Positions 22,336 through 33,115 of a stretch of DNA of 64,000 nt are shown here, in pieces (positions within the stretch are counted from its first letter, which is position 1; each line of letters begins with the position of its first letter). Made by a program: the position numbers and the translations under genes. The notes below the pieces were generated by a model, which worked only from the letters and a program-made list of their open reading frames with translations, was not told the origin of the DNA and searched no databases. The DNA is from Odobenus rosmarus divergens (taxonomy: Eukaryota > Chordata > Mammalia > Carnivora > Odobenidae). The stretch lies in NCBI RefSeq assembly GCF_000321225.1, contig NW_004450276.1:4141467-4205466 (forward strand), read 5' to 3'.

Positions 22336-22504
22336 CTTCCTGTCCTTGATTTCATAGCAAACTGAACTACATTCCCCCCAAAATAACAACCCCAGTCCAT
22401 CCGCAGGAGATTCATAGATCCTATCCATTTTATAGTACATGCCTTGCTTCTCTCACCACCAGGATCCGGGATTAGAGAGAGAAAACCTAGGATTTCTAAC
22501 ACAC

Positions 22505-22690
22505 TCTGGTCTAAGGACTGCCTTCAGGTTGAATGAAACATTAAATACTTTTTAGCTTGATTTTCTTCATCTGTAAAAGGTAATACAGCACTTACAACAT
22601 ATGATTATTTGGGGGACTAAAAGATCAAAATACAAAATACATATGCAATGCCTGGTATATATATCCATTTAATAGCTGCAGTATTCCTCG
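22505..22690 (+). repeat. MIR SINE 3' part
   Basis: TTGATTTTCTTCATCTGTAA, AAGGTAATACAGCACTTACA, GGACTAAAAGATCAAAATAC and GCAATGCCTGGTATATATAT follow the MIR order TTTCCTCATCTGTAAAATGG, AATAATAGTACCTAC, GAGGATTAAATGAG, CAGTGCCTGGCACATAG. Confidence 0.7.
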
Positions 22691-22999
22691 TTAACATGAT
22701 AGTCCTTCTTTTAATAGCTGCTGGCATTTCTCTCTAAGTTTTTATAATTCAAATATATGTAGAAACGCCACATTTTACTCTTTTTATGGTACATTTAGAA
22801 GGTAAACAAAGACTGCAATAATTTTCTAATTGGATATGTTTACTTACTACACTATATCATTCACATTTTGAATAGCCCTAAATTATCATTTGAACTCTAG
22901 AAAGATCCACTTGATTATTTTACAAAATTTATATCTGCAAATTGGCAAGTTCTCAAATATGACTGTTGAAATCAAAAAAGTTTTCCTGGGATAGAATTC

Positions 23000-23870
23000 T
23001 TTTATTCCCTTTCCTTTCCTTTTGTTTTAATTTCTCTTTTCTTCACTTTCTAAGGTGAAGTTCAAATCATTGATTTCACCTTTTCTTTTTTCTAAATCAA
23101 TATTTAAAGCTATAAATTTCCCTCTGTGTTAACTGCTTCCCATAAATTTTGGGATATTGTTTTCATTATACCATTTAAAACATTTCAGATTCCCTATGGG
23201 ATTTCTTCTTCCACCCGTGAGATACTTGATTTCCAAATTAATTCAGTTGTGGTCGAAGAATATATACTGAACGATTTAATTCCTGAAAAATTTAAGATTT
23301 GTTTTATAGTCAGCAGATGGGATGTCTTGTTGAATAGACAATGGGCACTTGAAAAGTATATATATCCTGCAGTTCCTAATCATAGGGTTATACATTATTA
23401 TTTTCCTTTAAATTGTCTTTTAAAGAATTAAGCAAGGAAAAATATATGCATTTTTCTATTCATCCACATTCTTAACATTTCAGACATTCTCCTTACTCCT
23501 CTTTCCTTCCTGCAGATCTGAGTTTTTATCTAGTCTCATTTTGCAGCTCTGCTTAAATCACTTTCTCTCAGCTTTCATTTACCTGAAAATGCCTTTATTT
23601 GGCCTTTTACTTTATCTATAGTATTCTGATTGAGCATTTTGGCTAATATTTTCCCCCCTTTACATCAAAGATGTTGCTGCATTATCTGCTGATTTTCATG
23701 GTTTCTGATGGTGCCATTCATTCTTACCATTGTCTCCATGGAAGTAATGTCTTTTGTTTTCTCTGTTTTTAAGCTTTTCTTTTTACTATTTGGTTTCCAG
23801 CAATTTCTCTCATATGTCCCGATGTGATTTTCTTTATATTTGAGGAAAGACAATGAGTGGTACACTTTAC
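23000..23870 (-). repeat. Ancient L1 ORF2 fragment, antisense
   Basis: The plus strand reads as reversed L1 ORF2: ATAAATTTCCCTCTGTGTTA, CTTCCCATAAATTTTGGGAT, AATTCAGTTGTGGTCGAAGA, GGCACTTGAAAAGTATATAT. Further on come a CTGCATTATCTGCTG/ATTCTTACCATTGTC region and TGATTTTCTTTATATTTGAG. The order is collinear with L1 over about 870 bases. Frameshifts and stops are everywhere, so this is a dead mammalian L1M-age copy. The 101-codon frame (23126-23431) on the opposite strand is a by-product. Confidence 0.85.
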
Positions 23871-23964
23871 TCACCTTTCCTCCTTGCAGCCTTAGAATGA
23901 GTGACTCCAAAAAAACACTGGAGACTCAGGAAGAAACTCTGCCACCAACCACGTGTGTTATTTA

Positions 23965-24400
23965 CACCTCCATTAATGAATACAACAAATACTTATTGAG
24001 CACCCACTGTCTCCTTGCCTTGTTCTTGCCACCTGCAATACAACAAGGAGCAAGACAGATGGAAATTCCTGCTTTTTTAGAGTTTACATTTCTAGTGTAG
24101 AGGCTGGAGGTTTGGGAAGACAGGTAACAAACAACAAAGGAAACACATAAATGTTTTTATAAATTGCAAATCAATAAGGAAGCATGCACTTTGGAAAAAC
24201 AGGCAAGGGTTAGCAGGGCATGAGGCCTGGGGAGGCCTGCAGCAGGGGTGGGGCCAACTTATAGTATTATATAATGTGTTCAGGCCTGGCTTTATTGGAA
24301 GGTTACCATTTAAGCTTAATCTGAAGGAAGGTGCAAAAGCCCAACCTGTGGCTATTCAGAGAATGAGCATTCCAGGCAGAGGGAACATCATTATTTTTCA
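23965..24400 (-). repeat. L2 LINE fragment, antisense
   Basis: AATACAACAAATACTTATTG, AGCACCCACTGTCTCCTTGC, AATACAACAAGGAGCAAGAC, AAATTCCTGCTTTTTTAGAG, TTTACATTTCTAGTGTAGAG, ending with GAGCATTCCAGGCAGAGGGA. This is the reversed L2 3' end in clear order. Confidence 0.88.
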
Positions 24401-24429
24401 AACCTGCAGCATCCACTATGTTTCTGTGA

Positions 24430-24560
24430 TCCATTTACCATTTCTTACTTTGTATTCACTTACAAAATTTATTAAACTTTTGATGTGAGTCAGTTACTAT
24501 GCTAAGTGGTGGGAATCCAAACAGGAGTAAGATAGAGTTCCTGCTTTCAAGGTTATAATT
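24430..24560 (-). repeat. Second L2 tail, antisense
   Basis: TTATTAAACTTTTGATGTGA, GTCAGTTACTATGCTAAGTG, GTGGGAATCCAAACAGGAGT and AGAGTTCCTGCTTTCAAGGT repeat the reversed L2 tail only about 30 bases after the preceding L2. Two separate L2 3' ends therefore lie head to tail. Confidence 0.7.
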
Positions 24561-26199
24561 AGTTCAAAGGCCTTCAGCTTCCTAAAACATAGTGAATTTT
24601 GTGTGGTGTTCAGGCATAAGACAATGGAGGATGAAAACAAATAGTGTGTGTCCCATACAAAGGCATTCAAATTCATATCATTAAATCACTGTCCTGGACA
24701 AACAAAATATATCTGTAATTCTAATGCTTCCAGCTGGCTGCCTGTTTGTGGCCCTTCAAGAAATGGGCCCATCAAAAACTAGGTGCAGTATAACATGAGT
24801 GTGGGATAGAGGTCTGAATGCAGTGGGAACCCAGTGAATACTGAAGAAAGGAATTGGGAAAAGCTTACCGGGGTGCAGCACCCCAAATGCAGAAAGATGT
24901 CTTCTTGGCTATTCCTAACAGGCTTCCACGCTTCTGTGTGTGCTTTAGATTGATTGTCAAACTAAGTTTTCAGGTGATTAGGTGAAGTTAGCTAACCAGC
25001 AGTTCCTAGGTCCCTATTTCTGAAAGGACTTGATACGCCCTTCATAAATTCTCAAGAACAAAACAAATCAACCACAAGTGTATTGTGCATAGCTCCTCCT
25101 TGTTCCCTAAGTTAGATGTCATTAAGCCTTTCTCGTTGAATATATCCTTTAATTTTAAGTATCTTTCACCAGTTCTTCTCTTGACTTTTCCCTCTTCTCT
25201 TATCAGCATTGAACTGTTTTCTGCTGTGGAAATGTCCCCTCTTTAACGAGGCCAAGTCACATTGCTGTGCCAGGGTCAGAGATTACATCCCCCGTTCCCT
25301 TCATTGCACTTTGGCAAAAGAGAAAATAGAGGACATAGGTCTCCTGGATTGTCTTTCAAACCCAGAATTTTATTCCGAAAATATTTTAATATTATAACTC
25401 AGAGTAAACACTAAGGGAAAGTGTACATTTGTAAAATGTTCAAAGTCCAAGGACTCTACAGTCATGAATATAGTGAAAAGAATTAGAATAGAATACCTAA
25501 TCAGCTCTGAAAGTGTGTATGTGCCTTAAGTGGTGATGTTTCCCAGTAATGGCAGGATCCTGTCCCATACAGCACATTTTGAGGAGATCTAGAGTGACAT
25601 GATTTCATTAGTACTCATATTTTTATCATAAGGTTACTCCTATTTTATAGTGCAGATAGTGAAAACTTAAGAAATATTAGTAATTAAGAGGAGCTACTGG
25701 GAATAATCCTTTCTAATTAAAGAGCTATTTTAGATATCTATCTACTCTTTGGACACTTGAATGATTTGTAAGGCACGAATGCCTCTCCGTTTTACAGGGC
25801 AACTCCATAGATGAGAGTCAGTAATGTGGAAATTTTACAAATCATGAAAAAGATACCTATGCTTCATTTGAAAATTGAGGCTTAAGGAACTTGCAAGCAA
25901 ACTCAAACCAAGTGAATTATCTGATTCTAGTCTCCCAAGTAGGACTACATGGAATTGATTTCAAAGCAGATAGGGTCCACTACAGATACATACCACATTT
26001 TAAGAGGGATATTGGTCTCCTTACCATGTTTTTTGACTATAAACCTGGTAAATGCCCATTGTAAGAACATGTGAAATATAGAAAGTATAATACTTATAAG
26101 TGAAAAGACGTGTGTATTTGATACCCAGAGGGAGCCGCTTTCACTATTTTCGTACACAAATTTCCAAACAGCTTTTCATATATACATTTAGATTATGTT
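24561..26199. other. Unassigned, with a weak MIR-like segment near 25830-25940
   Basis: TTTGAAAATTGAGGCTTAAG, GAACTTGCAAGCAAACTCAA and CTGATTCTAGTCTCC resemble a reversed MIR (GATGAGGAAACTGAGGCTCAGAGAGGTTAAGTAACTTGCC). Nothing else is recognised. Confidence 0.4.
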
Positions 26200-26575
26200 G
26201 TATTCCAAAAACTGCATTAATTATATGTTTTTTGACTCAGCATTACGCTGGAAATATCTTGTTCCGATGTCAATACATGGAATCATCACTTTTATGGCAA
26301 CATCATGTTACATGAAATTATTGCCTATAATATATGTAACCATACCCCTAATAATGGACTTGTAGATTATTTCCCAATTTTTGGTAAAAATGACATGGTG
26401 ATGAAGTCACTTGTGTACTCATCTTTGTGCATTCATCTGATTTGCTCTATAGTAAAAATTCTACATATAACCTTGCTGGATCAAGGATATACAAATATTA
26501 ATACATGTTACCAAACCGTCTTCAGGAAAGTTGTACCAATTTATATTCTGTTTAAATGTCCCCTAGCAATACAAA
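26200..26575 (-). repeat. Ancient L1 ORF2 fragment, antisense
   Basis: TGTAGATTATTTCCCAATTT, TTGGTAAAAATGACATGGTG, ATAACCTTGCTGGATCAAGG, AACCGTCTTCAGGAAAGTTG and TACCAATTTATATTCTG match the reversed L1 segment describing stop-laden ORF2 C-terminal sequence in old L1 families. The 91-codon frame at 26305-26580 reads across it and is not a gene. Confidence 0.65.
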
Positions 26576-27804
26576 TCTGATTTTTGCAATGAAACTTATT
26601 TGGACAATAAGATTTTTTTTTAGAGATTGAGTTATATGTCATTTTGGTACCTGTTCTGTATATTAGGTGGTACCAGAAAGGCTAGCAAATATCCATACTC
26701 TTTTCTTATTGTTATCTCCTGGTGATCAAATATTTAGACTATTTTTTTTTTTTAGATTGTGTGACTTAGATTAGCTCAGCTCTTGTCAGCTCAGCTCTTA
26801 ACTAGAGGTCTTACTTATTTTCTATTAGATCTAATATCTTCTTGAATTAACACATGTTCTTAAATGAAAATTATTATTTCTGTGTACCTTGATGGTATTT
26901 CATATAGAGAAGAGCAGATGACCTTAATAATCTATTTCTTTATTATCTGAAGATATAATCAAGATTGATTTTACAGCAATAAGCCTCCTGTTATAAAATT
27001 ACTGTCTAAGACAGACACCGATAACTAATTTCATGGCATCGTTCACACTTACCCTGTGTTGTTGTGGAGAGTGATTTTTGGATGCTCCCTGAACCAAGAT
27101 AAAGTTCCTGATCACCCATTATGTGATTGTTTCTGTGAGAAATAAAACCTACAGCTCTAAAATAAATTATTATAACCTATGAACTATACCATCCTTTGAC
27201 ATCTAAACACATAAACCAGAAAATTGACGTATCTTCTTTGGCTATTTAGTAAACTGTCTGATAAGGCCAAGCATCTCTGTCATCAGACTCCTCTTTCTAA
27301 ATTTAACTGGAATTGTATATGGAATATTATTGGCCAGGGTGTTTAGGACTTACTACGTCTTCTCCAAGGATTGTGATGTAGCCCAGGACTTGAAGTTAGT
27401 TCCACAGCTGCCTTTTTTGTTGTTGTACAGAATTTAGCGTGGGGAGGGGAGTTGTTTTTGTTTGTTTTTTTTTCTACTAGGTATAGAGAATAGATCATTG
27501 CAAAAAAATGTGTTTAACTCTAGACAGATAACTATCATGTAAAATTTTTGTTATTGTTGTTTTTCAAGTCAGGCTCCCAAACTGGCCGAGACCTTGTACC
27601 TTGGCAATTTGCCAGGTTGTCAAGGCATATAATCTTGTGACCACCAGAGGAAATTTTGAGTCCTCAGCAGCTGCTGCATGGACCACTGAACCACTCTTGG
27701 TGGCCTGTTGCAGACAAGTTTCTGATTAGAAGTGGAACTAGAAGCAAAGTTACTTTTCTTTCTGATACCTGAACAGAGGGAAGAAATTAACCTAGATTTG
27801 GACC
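26576..27804. other. Unassigned non-coding stretch
   Basis: Nothing is recognised. A GC-richer patch at about 27570-27710 has no similarity that I can name. Confidence 0.4.
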
Positions 27805-27890
27805 TTAGCTATCATCCTACTGAACACTCATTTTACAAATGAAGAAATTAATCCTGAGATGTCAAGCAGTTTACCCAGGATTACCATCCA
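27805..27890 (-). repeat. MIR SINE fragment
   Basis: ACTCATTTTACAAATGAAGA, AATTAATCCTGAGATGTCAA and GCAGTTTACCCAGGATTACC follow the reversed MIR core (CATTTTACAGATGAGGAAAC, TGAGGCTCAGAGAGGTTAAG, TAACTTGCCCAAGGTCAC). Confidence 0.65.
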
Positions 27891-30800
27891 TTCCATAAAA
27901 GTCATTAAGGACTATCCATTTGATGGACCTTTTTTTTTCTTATAAAATTATTGAATGATTTTTAAGGGTGGGATAACAAAGATTGCCAAAATGATCATCT
28001 TGGTGTTGCTGAGAAACACATTTCTAATAAAAAAAAAAAAAAGGAAAATGAAATCCAGGAACTTGTTACCAGAAATTGAATAGAAGCCTCATCCAACATT
28101 GTCTTTTGATAAAAAGCTACTAAGAAACTATTCATCACTGAAAAGAAAACAACTGACATTAGAATGATCTCTTTATAGCTCAGTCTGTTTGGCTCCTTTC
28201 TTAGTGAGGACCTTGCCCAGGTTTTCATTCAATGTATGGTGTCTGTGAGTTAAGAGTTCACATCTTAAATTACAAATCTTGAAATAGCTTGTGCCCTTGG
28301 TACTACTGAAATTAAGTCTAGTAATATTCATATCTGAAATATACCAGAGTGTAGAAGGAATCACAAAGATCTTTATTTAAATTAGTCATTCTAAACCTAA
28401 GTTAGACATAAACTGGGAACCTATGTATCTCTTATGAAATGCTCTGCTGAGGGGTACTAGATTTCTTTAGAATGGAAAACATCCAGTAAACCAAAGAGAA
28501 CCTTAAGGACCTGCATGTCTTGAAGATCTAGAAGGAGTTTGTTCAATACTTTCACCTCCCAATTCAGTGACCTATAGAAATACAGAGCAATTGCCAGGAT
28601 TTCTGAAAATTTCTGGGACATTTTCTGTGCCTCTAGCTTTTAGAATTCTACTCTTGCATATTTTCTGTGTACTGTGCTATGTGGCATAGATAAGAAAATC
28701 AGTACCATCTTTGAGTACTCTCCCACCCCCACAAAAAAAAAGACCACTTACCCACAACTTAATGATTTTCCTACTACTTGATATAGAAGGGGAATTTTGG
28801 AGAAGGGATTTCTACAGCAGCAGCAAAAACTGACCAATGGAACAGAGGTTATGTCTGCTGTTGCAGTGTCTTTGGGGTACTCCAACTACATAGTATTTTT
28901 AAGGGTGGAGCCTCATGATCTGGCTAGCTTCTCTCTCCTTTCCTTCCCCATTCTGTTCTCTAATCTCTTGAATGCTTGTCTTCTTCAAGAAGGTAGAACA
29001 CTTCTTTCCTAATCCTATAAAGTTGAATGGCATCCAACTCCTTTATGAACTTGCACTCATACCATCAAACACTTGAAGATATTTTTCCAAACAGATAATT
29101 CCCTTCTACCTTTTGACCAAGGAATTGTAGTACCAGAGTACACATTTTTCCCCACCACATGACAATAAAAAGTTCACATTAAACTGTGACAGCCATGCAA
29201 GGTTTGTTTGCATGGGATATGACCAACTCATTACTCCTCAACTGCCATTTTGCATAATCAGTTGAAGAACAAATCATCAATGTACATAACCCGCTGATCG
29301 TAAAGACTAAAGAATATAAAATCAGTGAAGGCTTAAGTATGCCAGTTATTTTAGTGCCTTAGAAAACAGAGCAGCAGTAAGTTACTTGCCTTGATCTGTA
29401 AGATCTCATCTTCAATTGTACATTTGTATTGCCCGCCAGTTCTGGAAGCTGCGGGTGATGACAGTAGTACGGCATTATGTTTGAATTGACTTAGCTGTTG
29501 TTAGCAGGATGTTCTCTGTTTTTACAACACAGTTCTGCAGTGTTTATGGAGAGTGCTTCTGCATTTCCTTGCACACTGATGAAGAACCTTAAATGATGAC
29601 TTTGTTTGAGTTATATAGGTGGTTAAACTCAATAGCAGCAATGTATACTGTGTAAGCTCATTATTTTCAAGATCAAAGTACAAACCATTCATTCTCACTG
29701 AATGTATCAACAAAGATGATAGCAATCCAACCAAATAGGATAGTGATGCATTGATATTCAATATTAAGCTACAATTGGACTGTTAGGGAGCTCCAAGCAC
29801 ATTTGAATAGGTGCAACTTGAAAATCCCCCATTGTTAACATTCTGTTAAGTTCCTGATGCATGTGCAGTCTTAAAGAAACCTTGTGAGAGAAGAAATATT
29901 AGCAAAATCTCATACATTCAAAGTGACAAAAATTGCATTAAGACCAGAGGCACAAAAGAAGTTCCTTCAAGAATCCTTGTCATATGACATGATTAGTTCT
30001 GGAATTCATGAGATAAGTCAGGTTAACTTCCTGCAAGTTATGGAAGAAATCAAAGCCGACTCTGGCAATGAGGGTGTTTATCTAAAGAAATCAATGGCAT
30101 TGATGCCCAGGAACCAGCAGTTGATGGTTCGGTGGTACATTAAAGACAGAGAGGTCTTGGAGGAATGTTTGCTCTGGGAAGCATTGCAGTGACCTAAGAA
30201 AGGTGTCAATTTGATTAGCCTCATTAGGGTTTGCCTTGATTTGTGTTGAAACTTGATTGCTTTGCACTGGTGATATCTTTACTATGCTAGGAAGCCCCTC
30301 AAAATGATAATATCTTGTCCCTTGTATCATGCACTTGCTAAGAAGCAGTTGCCTACAAATTTAAAGGATTCATTTCTATTGTGGCGATTGCTGCATTCTT
30401 GAACAGAGAATATTACCTCTGCTACACCTTCTCTCAAAGCAATTGGTACTTAAAAAAAAAAGCAATTGATACTGAACATTGTGTGACAATGAGGTGACGT
30501 TCTGCGACTAGATATTTATTTGTTTATTTAAATGTGGAAAGAAATAGTGTTTTTTTTCCTGCCATAAAGCTGAAATTTGGTAAACATTTTTGTATTAGAA
30601 ATACTTGCTTCTAGAAATAAAGGGATGAGCACTGCAAGGGAAATCGTATTGAATTTAAAGCACTTGGTTGTTGTCATGCCTAGCCATTTTTCTCTGGAGA
30701 GCTTATGGAGAAAAGGAATAGATTCAGGATCATTTGGTTGAAACTGGGATTCGGTTATCTATAATAGTAATATGACAAAATGTGACCAAAATGAATTTTG

Positions 30801-30908
30801 AGGCAGGGCCCAAATCTGAATTTCATTCAAGGCAAAAAAAGCTCAGCATTGTTTCTTTAACTGATAAAGACAGTGAAGGAAGCCTGTTCATTCAGGAAGT
30901 GTTTCCTG
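27891..30908. other. Unassigned 3-kb stretch
   Basis: This is among the longest stretches without a nameable repeat. Several frames of 63-102 codons occur on both strands (plus strand 28797-29012 and 29884-30192; minus strand 27995-28228, 28173-28364 and 29522-29761). The 102-codon frame at 29884-30192 is the longest. None has a recognisable domain. Decayed retroviral or retroposed sequence is possible but I could not line up a collinear series of motifs to support it. Confidence 0.35.
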
Positions 30909-31045
30909 AATAATATATATTTATATTATATGTAATATATAAGTATATAATATATATTATATATTTTATATAATATTTATATATAAATATAATATAGGAT
31001 ACATTATAATAAATATAAATAAAATATACATTAAAATTTATACAA
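30909..31045. repeat. AT-rich low-complexity tract
   Basis: About 135 bases are nearly pure A and T, with many TATA and ATAT units and partly self-complementary blocks (for example TATATAATATATATTATATA). It is an imperfect (TA)n-type repeat likely to form cruciforms and to vary in length. Confidence 0.85.
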
Positions 31046-31069
31046 ATGTGTAAAATAAATTTGTTTATT

Positions 31070-31265
31070 TTTCCAGCTTTATTGCAATATAGTTGGCAAG
31101 TAAAATTGTGAGATATTTAAAGTGTACGACATGATGATTTGATATATGTATTATGTAAAGGACCTCCCCCCTGAATTAATTAACACATCCATTACTTCCC
31201 ATATTTACCTTTTTTTGAGCACATTTAAATTCTCCTCTCTAAGCAAGTTTTGATTATACAGTAGG
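31070..31265 (-). repeat. Ancient L1 3' region, antisense
   Basis: TCCAGCTTTATTGCAATATA, GTTGGCAAGTAAAATTGTGA, GATATTTAAAGTGTACGACA, TGATGATTTGATATATGTAT, and AATTAACACATCCATTACTT match the familiar string of L1M-type elements that describes TTGAGATATAATTGACATAT, GGTGTACAACATGATGATTT, and TTAACATCCATCACC. Orientation is assigned from memory of that family. Confidence 0.65.
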
Positions 31266-31280
31266 GTTATCAACTATAGT

Positions 31281-31376
31281 CTAATTCAGTAGTTCTAAGG
31301 TGAGTCCCAAAAATTTGCATTTCTAACAGGTGTCCAAGTGATGCTGCTAGTCTGGGACCACCCTTCAAGAACCAGC
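31281..31376 (+). mobile_element. MER5-type hAT element fragment
   Basis: CTAATTCAGTAGTTCTAAGG, CCCAAAAATTTGCATTTCTA, ACAGGTGTCCAAGTGATGCT and GCTAGTCTGGGACCACCCTT, then CAAGAACCAGC, follow the second half of MER5A (GATTCAGTAGGTCTGGGGTG, GAATTTGCATTTCTAACAAG, CCAGGTGATGCTGATGCTGC). The first half is missing. Confidence 0.8.
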
Positions 31377-32999
31377 ATCCTAAATGAAGGTCAGAAACTC
31401 CTGAAATGGGAGTGTTGGCAGGTGTGAATATTACATGATGGGTCACTTAAGTCACTTAAGTCAGCATCACAGTGAAGTTCAAATAAAACACTTATAAATT
31501 TTTCATTCAGCTTTTATAATATACTTTAGCTAAAGAAATAACCAAATCGGGCAGTTCTTGGTAAGACATTTAAAAATGGGTTCTTTTGTGAACAAAAGGA
31601 GGGCAAACTGTAGATTAAGAACTACAGGTTTCAATATTGAGAAGCATAGCATCTAATTTATATTTGATTCTGATGGACTGTTAATAAGTCATTTACTTAT
31701 ATGATTTATTCATATTCTAGGGGATTCATTTTTAACTTTTCTTGTCCTTTTCACTGAAACATCTTCAGCCATCTGTACTTGTAAATTGTTTTAAAATTTT
31801 TCTCTCTCATGATTGTATAATAGATTATGGCTCAGAGCCCTCCCCACCCCTTTCTACAGATTCTTCTGTACAGACTTCTTTCTACAGATTCTTCTGTACT
31901 CTGTGTTGGTAACTCACCTTATACAGCAGGTTCAAAACATTCCAGAAATAAACTTCACAGAGAAGGTATTTCATAGGACATTCTTTTCCCCTGAAACCAG
32001 AAGTAACACACTCTACACCCTAAAGGCTATGATCACTTTTCATTATTGTTATTTTCCTCTGACATTTGATGTACTTGATGTGCTTGACTCAAGGTCACAG
32101 ATATCAGGGGATATTATTGGAAATGTCTGAAGAGCCCTTTTGATTGTCACTGATTAGAGCCAAGCCTCTATTTCTTTAGGTTTTAGATTGTGTCTGAAGT
32201 CAGAAAACTGATTTGATCTCTGGTTCTTTGGGAAGCTGGCCATAGTCTCTCACTTTCCACCTACAGTGATTCTAAAACTAGACATGCGTAAAATGCAAAC
32301 ACTGTTCGTTCGTTATTGAGAATGTGGCCACTAGGAAACCTTTACTGCCAAAATAATATCAGTTATAAGCAACGGTGTGCCAGTAAATGTTTAACAGCCA
32401 GCTCTCTGAGGAACAAAAACAGTCCTGATTTCTAGCATTTGCCTGTTTCTTTGGTGTAAATACTCCCACCATGACCAGTTTTAAGCTACCAACTGGACAT
32501 TGCTGGAAATGGAGTTGGCAAGAGATGTGTAAAGTTGATTCCTGGGAGCTGGTGTCCGCACACCACGGAGAGGCTTACAGCCTTATTGTTTCGTTTGTTT
32601 GTTTTTAGGTGAGTGAGCATAGCATTAGAAGGAAGAGGATCCTCAGGTTTTCAATATCAGTCCTTTATGTGAGCCAAAAAAAAAAAAAAAAGTTTCAGGG
32701 TTGGATTCTTTCCAAACTACTGGCTTCGCACCTCCACGTAATGTATTAAATGGCTCTCCATCTTTCGTCACCGTAGAAATAACTCTGAAAGTCAAAAGGA
32801 ACAATACACTAAAAGCAGTCAAAACTTATCACTAAAGGGAAAATAAATAAATGCACAGGATCCTAGCAATATCTTTGTAATAACACCTCTGAGTTGTAGG
32901 TTTTATGCTAGGCATTTCCCTCAGGAAATGCCATATGCCATTATCTCAATTCCTGGTCACCCAGCATTGTGTCATCAATTGCTCACATGTTTTTCTGCC
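31377..32999. other. Mostly unassigned, with a 28-bp tandem duplication at 31851-31899
   Basis: TTTCTACAGATTCTTCTGTA occurs at 31851-31870 and again at 31879-31898, a direct repeat with a 28-base period. A smaller doublet of TCACTTAAG lies near 31440. A pure A run of about 16 lies at 32677-32691. No gene or repeat family is recognised otherwise. Confidence 0.5.
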
Positions 33000-33115
33000 C
33001 CACTGATCTCAAGCTGCTTGAGAGCAGGCACCATTTTTTTTTTCCATTATCTCCAAAGCTTAGCATCATGCTTAGTCAGCAAAGGGCACTTGTAAATGGG
33101 TTCTGTGCCTCCATA
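33000..33115 (+). repeat. L2 LINE 3' tail
   Basis: AAGCTGCTTGAGAGCAGGCA, CCATTTTTTTTTTCCATTAT, CTCCAAAGCTTAGCATCATG and CTTAGTCAGCAAAGGGCACT correspond to AAGCTCCTTGAGGGCAGGGA, ATCCCCAGTGCCTAGCACA and GGCACATAGTAGGTGCTC of L2. Confidence 0.7.

Noticed and set aside
29240..29320. A short minus-strand Y-I-D-D tetrapeptide reminiscent of reverse transcriptase
   Set aside because: It stands alone. A stop codon follows within four residues and no other reverse-transcriptase motifs line up in order on either side, so chance is the better explanation.
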